64,000 nucleotides of DNA. It comes from Apostichopus japonicus. Taxonomy: Eukaryota; Echinodermata; Holothuroidea; Aspidochirotida; Stichopodidae. The stretch is from assembly GCF_037975245.1 (NCBI RefSeq), contig NC_092568.1:6606501-6670500 (forward strand), written 5' to 3'. The translations under genes and the position numbers were made by a program. This document shows positions 48,801 to 60,800 of this stretch, piece by piece (position 1 is the first letter of the stretch; the number at the start of each line of letters is the position of its first letter). The notes beneath the pieces were generated by a model. The model searched no databases. It was not told where the DNA came from and saw only the letters and a program-made list of their open reading frames with translations.

Positions 48801-51800
48801 TACTGGAACCAATATATCACTGCGTACATTACTTTGAATCTCTCAAGGTGAGCCTCAAAGAACATTGCATTGCATTGTCATTGTAAGCATTAAGTTCTAA
48901 TTCATTTCTGTGTTACACCTTCATTACTTTTCTAATTGACTCACAGGTTAACATAGCAACATTCAAAAACATGCAGATTTATATCATTGGACATAAGGCT
49001 GCATTGCAATCTACATGAAAGTTTGATTGCATGTGAGCATTGCAAATACCACTGTGATTGTAATTTGTGTTTTGACAAATGTTCTGTTTCTGATATTCTT
49101 GTACTTGACATAGGAATCTGAGGGCTTTGAAATATATCAATTGTATTAGTGAAGTGCTGATAGCATGACACATCAAACATGTCACATCGAACATTACATC
49201 CAACATAAATAAATCTGTTGTTATTGTAGTAGACTTAAAATGCAAAACAGTGAAAATGTTACAACTCCATAAAATGAAACTAAACAGTTATCATTTTAGG
49301 TAGGCAACTTTTTTGACTGGTGTGGTTTTTCAGTCTTTAAGTAATGTACAGAACTGGTTAAAACTGGTTTCCAAAACGTTTTAGTAACAAAACCGGTTCG
49401 CTGTGCAACCTTACTCTGTCCCTCAAAAGGACGCTGTTAGTAGCAAACAATAGTATGTGATTACTATAGCAGCAAGAATCTGAACTTTTAGTATCATATA
49501 GCACATCTTCTTTGGTCCCTTTTCTGTGTTTCTCCCTGGACCTCTCAAGTGTACCCATTTTTCTTAGCTCACATACATTACTGTGTGTTAGGTTATGGAG
49601 TCCAAGATTTCAAGTTTGTTGTTATTGACTTGTTATTCCACTGTATGTCCCATTCAGTCCGTACTGGGTATGGTGATGTAACTTACTTTTCTTTTCAACA
49701 ATAATGCTTCATTAATATTCACGAGTGGACGGGGCTTTATGGGAAATTGTCAAAAACAGCTTGTAAATATTTCAACAAACACAAGTTGAATCAATGTCAC
49801 ACTTGGTATAGGTAGACGATGAGTAGATGTGCCCTATTGCCTTTGGTTCCTATCTCATGAATTTTAATGATTGTTCAAGGACTACCATAAAATTCTTAAA
49901 ATGTCAATATCTATGCAACTGTATGTCCAAGTTAGTTTATTCTTGGTATGGTGATGTAACTACATACACATCATCTTTGCAACAAGTTTTTACCTCATTA
50001 ATGTTCGTGATGGGAGGGGCTTTATGGGAAATTGTCTAAAACAGCTTGTAAACATGATATTTCAACAACCACATGTTGATACAATGTCATACTTAGTAGG
50101 TAGATGCCCTGTGATCATTGTTTTTGGTTCCCATACCATGAATATTAATGGAGCGTAACGCTGTATGTGCGTACTGCACGAAAACGGGTCACACGAAGTT
50201 AGGGAACACACTACACAGTAATACTTCTAGGAATGCACTGTCCAGCTGAACACTCAGTTGTTTCTGGTAGTATCTGGGCGAATTAAAAAACTACTGGCAC
50301 CAATGCTTAGGTGCCAAATAGGTTCTTTCATTGAGACACATATGTCCAAATGATAAATCTGATGTGAGCTACTGCACCTTTTGGTGCTCAAGTATTAATT
50401 AACCTGTAACTAAAAGTGCATATATGTTTCATGCGATACTTTACTGCCTACATTGGGAGCCCAGAAAAGATAACTTGGAAAATAGACAGAACCTGTAATA
50501 ACACTTCTCCTGGAAAGGCACATGGGAAGAGTGAAACTAATGCAAACTGAACTTGAAACTGCTTGGTTGTTAGCATGGAAATTACAGTAAGTGGTAAGAA
50601 GTTGCCAGCTTTTACAGTCAAACTGTCAAAAAATTCCATAACATGAAAATATGGAATCATTCGTGTGCTCAATAATATAGCAACCATTGATACAATAGAG
50701 TATATGTTTGTAGGTGCATGTACTCTTGTGGCAACACCAGTTCCGATAAATTGTTTGAAATTGCAAGTTAGTAATCTGAAATGCTCACAATCCTAACAAA
50801 GATATTTGCCTATTGCTCAACATGATGAATATGTCATGAAGTTTATAAACTTTAACATAATATTTTTTGGATTAAATAGTTTTATTGTTTTGCATCTTTA
50901 CCGTAGGCTCTCCTTAAAGCTGCACCAAATAAGGAAGAACAAGAAAGTATACGACAGGTAAGGATTTTCCTGCAATGGGGTTGTGGAGGATGAAGTGAGT
51001 CAAGGGAGAGTTGAGGCAAATCTCATTGTTTGGAAGGTTATGACTATGATTTGTATAATACTATAACTAGTGATAGTATATCTCTGTTTCTTCAAGCCAA
51101 CTATCTGTGACATTATCTTGTAAACCTGCATCAATGCTGTAGCTGTGATGAGGGGGGAGGGAAGGGTTCAACCAGTATGGGTAGTCTGTGGCTGGTTGTA
51201 TTAGGGTGTCATCTGGCTGTTGATATATGTTTAATCGTGTCAAGCAAACCAGTATGGGTCGTCTGTGGCTGGTTGTATAAGGGTGTCATCTTGCTGTTGA
51301 TATATGTTTAATCCTGTCAAGCAAACCAGTATGGGTCGTCTGTGGCTGGTTGTATAAGGGTGTCATCTTGCTGTTGATATATGTTTAATCCTGTCAAGCA
51401 AACCAGTATGGGTAGTCTGTGGCTGGTTGTATTAGGGTGTCATCTGGCTGTTGATATATGTTTAATCGTGTCAAGCAAACCAGTATGGGTCGTCTGTGGC
51501 TGGTTGTATAAGGGTGTCATCTTGCTGTTGATATATGTTTAATCCTGTCAAGCAAACCAGTATGGGTAGTCTGTGGCTGGTTGTATTAGGGACCTTTCTC
51601 TTATTCACTGTTATTGTTGCTATCTGTTTGTTAGGCTTCCACAGCCCTGAAGACGGTTGAAGCTGACTTGGAAAGAGTGTGTAATGGTGTGCTACCAAAG
51701 AGAAGACCAGGGTGAGTAGAACACCTTCTTTGCAATGTTCTATTTCAAGTGTTTTCTTCAATGTCTCCTGCCCCTAAGCAAACTCTTAGCATTAAATAGG

Positions 51801-54800
51801 TATATGGGATAATGAAACATGTACCTGGTAAATATATAACTATGGTTTGAAGTTCATCCATGATAGAGTTTCTTTTCTCCTCACGGGGAGCACTTTACAC
51901 TCTTTACACTGTAGGATAAAGAAGCATATATATACATGAGGTAGTCTTTTTTCTCACATTTGGTCATTTTGTTGTAATGTCAAGTACAATGGAGTAGTGG
52001 ATACTTATCTCCCAAATCTTTGACAATTGTACCATGACACATAAGTTAAGTAACACAAATAGTTGCATACACTAACGCTTCAAGTTTGTTATTTCTACAT
52101 TATTAAATAATGCTCGGATTGTTTCAAATTATTTCTTGAAGTATTGAATATTATTATCTCCAATAAAGATGTGACTTTAAATAAATAATTTCCTCATCTG
52201 GAAAGAATTTGTCTTTATTTACTCCAGGGATACATCGCTCAGGTTTAATCGGAGGTCTCGCCAGTCTTGTATCGGCAAGATGAATGAAATTCAGAGCAAC
52301 ATAGAGGGCTGGGAAGGAAAGGATATAAGCCAAGTATGCAATGAGTTTATCATGGAGGGAAACCTCGGCAAAATATACACAACCAGAAAGGTCAGTGAAA
52401 TTTAGCCCTAACTCATATCACATGGCTTTGAAAGTCACAACAAAAATATTCTCCAAAGAGAAAGTGTGTCTTATTGTTTGTATTTTGTGTGGGATTAATA
52501 GCAAAGTATGATACCTGTTGCATTACTGAAATCAGTCATTAGTTGATGCAAAGCAGAGTTTTCCTTTGAATGAATATGCCCAGTAAAGTAAAACTGAAAG
52601 GAAACAGATATTTTTGCAGTCTTAACATTACGTAATTGTTTTTCAACTATAAAAAGGATACTGAAGTATGAAAATAATGTAGATAGTGCTATAAACAACT
52701 TAAAAGAGGCTGATGATAGCATTGTTTTGAAATTGATGTCAAAAGTGTTAATATAGCCAAATGAACAGACTAGCCAAACTTGATGTTTTGATATTATTCG
52801 GCCCTGTTTGAAACTGAAGTTTGCCAGTGCTGAATCGGTTTGCTACTTGGGATTAGATTGACCCTTTCTTGAAGCTCTTGTGCTGCTTTAGAGTGATTTG
52901 TGCCTTATTTGAAATTGGGTTGTCCCAAGAATGGAGATGTGTGCTCAGTGGGAGTGATTTCTGCCAATGCTGGTTCTATTTCCTGCTTGTATGTCCCAAT
53001 GAATGGTGGAGGTGTGTGCTCAGTGGGAGTGATTTCTCCCAATGCTGGTTCTATTTCCTGCTTGAATGTCCCAATGAATGGTGGAGGTATGTGCTCAGTG
53101 GGAGTGATTTCTCCCAATGCTGGTTCTATTTCCTGATTGTATGTCCCAATGAATGATGGAGGTGTGTGCTCAGTGGGAGTGATTTCTCCCAATGCTGGTT
53201 CTATTTCCTGCTTGAATGTCCCAATGAATGGTGGAGGTGTGTGCTCAGTGGGAGTGATTTCTGCCAATGCTGGTTCTATTTCCTGCTTGTATGTCCCAAT
53301 GAATGATGGAGGTGTGTGCTCAGTGGGAGTGATTTCTCCCAATGCTGGTTCTATTTCCTGCTTGAATGTCCCAATGAATGGTGGAGGTATGTGCTCAGTG
53401 GGAGTGATTTCTCCCAATGCTGGTTCTATTTCCTGATTGTATGTCCCAATGAATGATGGAGGTGTGTGCTCAGTGGGAGTGATTTCTCCCAATGCTGGTT
53501 CTATTTCCTGCTTGAATGTCCCAATGAATGGTGGAGGTGTGTGCTCAGTGGGAGTGATTTCTCCCAATGCTGGTTCTATTTCCTGATTGTATGTCCCAAT
53601 GAATGGTGGAGGTGTGTGCTCAGTGGGAGTGATTTCTGCCAATGCTGGTTCTATTTCCTGCTTGTATGTCCCAATGAATGGTGGAGGTGTGTGCTCAGTG
53701 GGAGTGATTTCTGCCAATGCTGGTTCTATTTCCTGCTTTTATGTCCCAATGAATGATGGAGGTGTGTGCTCAGTGGGAGTGATTTCTGCCAATGCTGGTT
53801 CTATTTCCTGCTTGTATGTCCCAATGAATGATGGAGGTGTGTGCTCAGTGGGAGTGATTTCTCCCAATGCTGGTTCTATTTCCTGCTTGAATGTCCCAAT
53901 GAATGGTGGAGGTGTGTGCTCAGTGGGAGTGATTTCTGCCAATGCTGGTTCTATTTCCTGCTTGTATGTCCCAATGAATGATGGAGGTGTGTGCTCAGTG
54001 GGAGTGATTTCTGCCAATGCTGGTTCTATTTCCTGCTTGTATGTCCCAATGAATGATGGAGGTGTGTGCTCAGTGGGAGTGATTTCTCCCTATGATGGTT
54101 CTATTTCCTGATTGTATGTCCCAATGAATGGTGGAGGTGTGTGCTCAGTGGGAGTGATTTCTCCAAATGCTGGTTCTATTTCCTGCTTGTATGTCACAAT
54201 GAATGATGGAGGTGTGTGCTCAGTGGGAGTGATTTCTCCCAATGCTGGTTCTATTTCCTGCTTGAATGTACCAATGAATGATGGAGGTGTGTGCTCAGTG
54301 GGAGTGATTTCTCCCAATGCTGGTTCTATTTACTGCTTGAATGTCCCAATCCAATGAATGATGGAGGTGTGTGCTCAGTGGGAGTGATTTCTGCCAATGC
54401 TGGTTCTATTTCCTGCTTGTATGTCCCAATGAATGATGGAGGTGTGTGCTCAGTGGGAGTGATTTGTCCCAATGCTGGTTCTATTTCCTGCTTGTATGTC
54501 CCAATGAATGATGGAGGTGTGTGCTCAGTGGGAGTGATTTGTCCCAATGCTGGTTCTGTTTACTGCTTGAATGTCCCAATGATGGAGGTGTGTGCTCAGT
54601 GGGAGTGATTTCTCCTAATGCAGGTTCTATTTACTGCTGGAATGTCCCAATGATGGAGGTGTGTGCTCAGTGGGAGTGATTTCTCCCAATGCTGGTTCTA
54701 TTTCCTGCTTGAATGTCCCAATGATGGAGGAGTGTGCTCAGTTGGGGTGATTTCTCCTAATGCAGGTTCTATTTACTACTGGAATGTCCCAATGATGGAG

Positions 54801-57800
54801 GTGTGTGCTCAGTGGGAGTGATTTCTCCCAATGCTGGTTCTATTTCCTGCTTGAATGTGGCGTGCCCTATTGTTTAATGTATAACCTGCTGAGTTGTCCC
54901 AATGTTGCATTGATGTGTGACAATATAGTGGGTTGTCCTTATGGTGGAACTGTGTCCTGCTTGATAGCTGTCCCAATTGGTAGTGGGTTGTCACAATGCT
55001 GGTTTTGTCATGCTTGAGAGAGACTTGCCCCATTGTTGAAGGTGTGTCCTGCTAGTCCATCTGGGAAAGATGCTGCTCATGTAAGCTGCTCAGGTATGGA
55101 TGATTCCATTGAGGTGTGAACTATCACAGTCATAATGGTAATAATGTACTTATTGATTTGATTGAGGTTGTCATCATTGAATGCAGTCTCTTCCTGTGGG
55201 TAGCCTGTGCCAAAGTGGTAACCTAGTTCCATGTTTGGCCTGAAACTCCAAATAAAAGCTCAGTGATGTATGGAAAGGAGAACTGTGTTCAGTGACCAGG
55301 TAAAGTTATGTTCCTGTATAATGTCTAAGTTATAAAGGGAGGCATAATTACAATATAAGGTTACATAATATAAAAGTTTACTTAACATAGGCAACTACGG
55401 AGAGACACATCTTCCTGTTTGATGCTATGCTGGTATGCTGCAAACTGAACACCAGAAGATCTGTAACAGGGTCATCTCCAGAATACAGGTTGAAAGAAAA
55501 GTACTATCTCAGAAGGATATCCCTGGATGACAAAGAAAATATAGAAGGTAAGTCGTCTAAAATGAGCCTGTTAGAAATAGTAGGACCTCAGAGTGGTACT
55601 TATTACCAGCTAATCACTATTGTTATACAAGCAGATCCAGGGTTTTTCGAAAGTGGGGGCAGAAGTTGCTCATATAGACCAATTGCGATTGCGATTGCTA
55701 TCTAAGCGAAGCGCCACCGTTGGTTGGCGTGTAGCGTAGCAGGAAAATGTTTTCCAACAATGGCTCCCAGATAGCCGGAAGTGGCATTCTTTTTTGGGAG
55801 ATCTCATATGTTAGAAATAAGAAAAAAATTTGAAAAATTATATTCAGTAAAATCACTTTGTAGGGAAAGCATAGGACTTAACTATATAGTTGATGTTTTA
55901 CAGAAGTAATTGGAGGTAATCATATTTTGATAAGTATTCACGTGACGTGGGGGCACCAAATGAGCTGAATGGGTGGGCCCAATAGGGGACTGGGGCCACG
56001 GCTCTCTCCTTAGTATGTTAAGAAGGCCCTGATATGTGGTTGATGAAGTAAACAATTGACAATACCAAGAAGGCATGTGCCGAAGGCACCAGCTATCTAG
56101 GCGGTCCAGGGTAATGCCGCAGAAAACTTGGTACTTTTAGACATATGGTACAATGTGATGCATTTATAACACCTATACAAAGATAGGATCAACTGAGGCA
56201 TTGGAAATTCTTCTCATGCACAATGTGTTATGAGTTTTGTCCAAATATTGTGATTGTGATATATGTAGATTGCAAAACTATAACAAAACTGAAGCATTGA
56301 CTGTAAGCAAAAATCACATGAATTTTCATAACTGTATGTGGTAGGTAGCAATTACTGGATAAATGTATGCATTTGTACAGCGGGAGAATCTGGCCATGAC
56401 AGCCTACTGGGTGCTAAAATGTTTAGGTTTTTGTGTTGAATGTGAGCTAATGTCAGTGTTATATAACTACTTAATATCAAGGAAATAACCTCACCAACTG
56501 AATGGCAGTAAGTACCAGCTGTATAACTACAGTTACATTACTTCCAGTAGTAATAGTGGCACCACTGAAAGAAGTTACTACCAGCTGAATGACTATTGTT
56601 ATATGACTGCCAGAAGTAATAGTGGGACTACTGAAAGAAGCTACTACCAGCTGAATGACTATTGCTATATGACTGCCAGTATTTAGTGAGAGCACTGAAT
56701 GAAGTTACTACCACCTGAATGACTACAGTTACATTACTTCCAGTAGTAATAGTGGGACTACTGAAAGAAGTTACTACCAGCTGAATGACTATTGTGATAT
56801 GACTGCCAGTATTTAGTGGGAGCACTGAATGAAGTTACTACCAGCTGAATGACTATTGTTATATAACTGCCAGTAGTAAAAGTGGAACCACTGAATGAAG
56901 TTACTCCCAGCTGAATGACTATTGTTATGACTGCCAGTAGTAATAGTGGGACCACTGAATGAAGTTACTACCAGCTGAATGACTATTGTTATATGACTGC
57001 CAGTAGTAATAGTGAGACCACTGAATGAAGTAACTTCCAGCTGAATGACTATTGTTATATGTCTGCCAGTAGTAATAGTGGGACCACTGAATGAAGTTAC
57101 TACCAGCTGAATGACTATTGCTATATGACTGCCAGTAGTAATAGAGGGACCACTGAATGAAGTTACTACCAGCTGAATGACTTTTGTTATATATGACTGC
57201 CAGTAGTAATAGTGGGACCACTGAATGAAGTTACTACCAGCTGAATGACTATTGTTATATGACTGCCAGTAGTAATAGTGAGACCACTGAATGAAGTAAC
57301 TTCCAGCTGAATGACTATTGTTATATGTCTGCCAGTAGTAATAGTGGGACCACTGAATGAAGTTACTACCAGCTGAATGACTATTGCTATATGACTGCCA
57401 GTAGTAATAGAGGGACCACTGAATGAAGTTACTACCAGCTGAATGACTATTGTTATATGACTGCCAGTAGTAATAGTGGGACCACTGAATGAAGTTACTA
57501 CCAGCAATGGAAGTTCTGTGAATTGTGCATTTGTGAATGTAAGTTTACAAAAAAAAAGTTTTATGAAGTAAACAATAAGGCAGATGGACTTCAAAGTTAG
57601 TGGTTGCATACCTGGACTTGGGATGTAGTGCCTCTCTGACTTACGATGTAATTGAGTCAAAGGTGAGATGACAAAACCAAGTTTGTAACTAAAAAACTAT
57701 CCCACTTCTGCTGCATTTCAAAATTAAATGTTTGAATGCAAATTTGTTTTTGTTATCTAACTAATATGGGTAGTTAAAATGCACTTTTGAAATCACATTG

Positions 57801-60800
57801 ATTTATTCTGCATTGGTTTAATTTCAGATTTGCATCATGCTTTTGAGATCACAGTGAGAGGTCCACAGCCTCAGCCTATTGTTTTCTTTGCAAAGAGCTC
57901 AGAAGAGAAAACTAACTGGATGGAATCCTTATCAACTTTATTGTACAGAAGGTAAATGTACTTCCACTATGCTGGTAGTACCTAATGTGTGAAACTTCTT
58001 GCACTGGCTTTAGTAAACTACCAACCTGTTATGAGATGCTGCTATGCAAACATCACAAATGTTACACTAAGTACCATGTTGTGTTGGCACTGTGTTGCAG
58101 TGCAACAGTACACACATGAAAATTATGTTGTGATTATATTGTGTTGAAGTATACTCACAATAAACACGCAAGTGTGTTGTCATAGTTATAGTTTGCTGAA
58201 AGGCAACATACACGAAATACCATGTTGTGTTGGTATTGTGTTTCAATGCAAGATTCTTTAAATACCAGGTTGTGGTGGTATTATGGTGCAGTGCAAGATA
58301 CATGAAATACCATGTTGTGATGGTGTTATGTTGCAATGCAACGCATGAAATACCATGTTGTGGTGGTACTGTGTTGCAATGCAAGCTACATGAAATACCA
58401 TGTTTTGGTGGTATCCGGTGCAATGCAAGATACATGAAATACCATGTGGTGGTACTGTGTTGCAATGCAAATTACATGAAAAACCACTTTGTGGTGGTAC
58501 TGTGTTGCAATGCAAGATACATGAAATACGATGTTCAGGTGGTATGCCGTGCAATGGAAGATACACGAAATACCATGCTTTGGTGGTACTGCGGTGCAAT
58601 GCAAGATACATGAAATACCATATTGCGAAGGTATTGAGGTGCAGTGCAAACAACATGAAGCAAAATATATCTGGTACAGCATACATAAGAGAATATTACA
58701 CAATTGTTTATTGTACCCAGAAGTTTTGTACTTTGACTATTTTATGATTTTAACCCAAAATTACAAATTACACATTGTATGCTTTTCACTAAATTATTTA
58801 TTGGTTGGGGTGACTATCCCTGCACTGATTTGGTGGGAGCCTAATGAAATGTGAGATTCATTGTAAGATTACAAACATTGGATATATTTTGAAGAACAAC
58901 AAGTGATATTTACATTTATCAAAAGAGAAAGAGTCAGCAAGAATTGTCCCAATTCCATAAACAGAGGCCTCGTCTGATACATACAGTCATCCTGACTGGC
59001 TAAAATCTCCTGACTTGAGTTCAACATAGACCCCCTGCAGTACTCCCCATTGATGCAATTAGCAAGTTGAACAAGAAGTTAGCAGCACTGATTTTCTTCA
59101 CAAACATCTTACAATTCAAACCTGATTAAAGGGATCTATCTGGGTGCCTTGCTAAATTTCACTGATATATCAACAACCCTTGATAAAATCATTTGCCTAG
59201 AAAATTTTGGAAATTTCATCTGATGTGATTTGAAATAAAACCCCGGTGACAGATGTTAGCTCTACTAATTATTGGGTCATGTCCTGTATTTGCATGTAAA
59301 ATATGCTAATGACAAGGAAGTATTAAAGAAAAATGTCTGTAGTTGTAGGCTTGAAGTGATAGCACAGTTGAAGCTGTGTGCATAGAGCATGAACTGTTTC
59401 AGTTTTTATTTGGATTCAGTGATGGACAAGACAAGTTGTGTCATATCTTCATCTTCCTTCAATCTGCAGCACGCTAGAAAGAATGTTAGATACAATTCTC
59501 AAAGATGAAGAAGCCAGCCAACCACTCAGGTTACCCAGTGCTCAAGACTATAGGTGAGCAAATCTCCTTTACATTATTAGATGCATACTGTAGCTTTTAT
59601 TCATACTCTGTATATTACATGTATCAGTATTGATAGCAAAGAAACAAATAGCAGTGAGAGCAATGGCACACCAGTATGGATTGCAGCAATTGTATAGCAA
59701 CAATTGCAAGAAAAATTATAAACTTACAAATGAAGGTTCTGATAGTTCCAAAGGGAATAGATGGATGCTGAAAGTTACAGGTGCTGATAGGTACAAGTGG
59801 AATGGATGCTGAATAGATAGAGAGGAAGAAATGCTGAATAGTTACTACAAGTGGAAGGTAACTAGCAAACAGATAGAAGGGAAAGAACAAAAGGATAACA
59901 TTTCTGGTGGATAGATTGTGGATAGATTTCTCATATAACTGTGGAGAATCTTGATATGTGGTTATTGGGTAAATCAGGTAAAGGTTGGTACATATATTAT
60001 AGATAGTCATCGAATATATAAATAGGTAGTATATAGAATATTACAAGTAAAGTGCGGCTGAATTTCATTTCATCTTTTTACCACTTCAAAATCAGAAGCT
60101 TTGGTTTAATAGAATGAGGCTAAATATTTGTCAATGTCAGCTTTATACATAAAAAAGACAGAATATGAGATTGTGACATGTCCATTAGACTGATGCAATT
60201 ATAGTGTGACATGTTTATTGGACTGTGACAATGTCAGTTTGCCATGGTCATTAGACTGATGATATGAGACTTTGACATGATCATTAGATTTTGAAAATAT
60301 GAGAGTGAGATATTCATTAGATTTTGAAAATATGAGAGTGAGATGTTCATTAGACTTTGGCAACCTGAGTCTGTGAGATGTTCATTAGACTTTGGCAACC
60401 TGAGTCTATGAGATGTTCATTAGACTGTGACAATCTGAGTCTGTGAGATGTTCATTAGACTTTGACAATCTGAGTATGTGAGATGTTCATTAGACTGTGA
60501 CAATCTGAGTCTATGAGATGCTCATTAGACTGTGAAAATCTGAGTCTGTGAGATGTTCATTAGACTGTGACAATCTGAGTCTGTGAAGTGTTCATTAGAC
60601 TGTGACAATCTGAGTCTATGAGATGTTCTTTAGACTGTGACAATCTGAGTCTGTGAGATGTTCATTAGACTGTGACAATCTGAGTCTATGAGATGCTCAT
60701 TAGACTGTGAGAATCTGAGTCTGTGAGATGTTCATGAGACTGTGACAATCTGAGTCTGTGAAGTGTTCATTAGACTGTGACAATCTGAGTCTATGAGATG

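Noticed and set aside
52905-53717. 270-codon minus-strand frame ([10 protein letters not shown] repeats), with related frames to 54547
   Set aside because: 75-bp intronic minisatellite within SOS; the period divisible by three keeps all frames open.
57187-57660. 157-codon minus-strand frame
   Set aside because: 66-bp minisatellite plus unique intron sequence; no motif or splice support.
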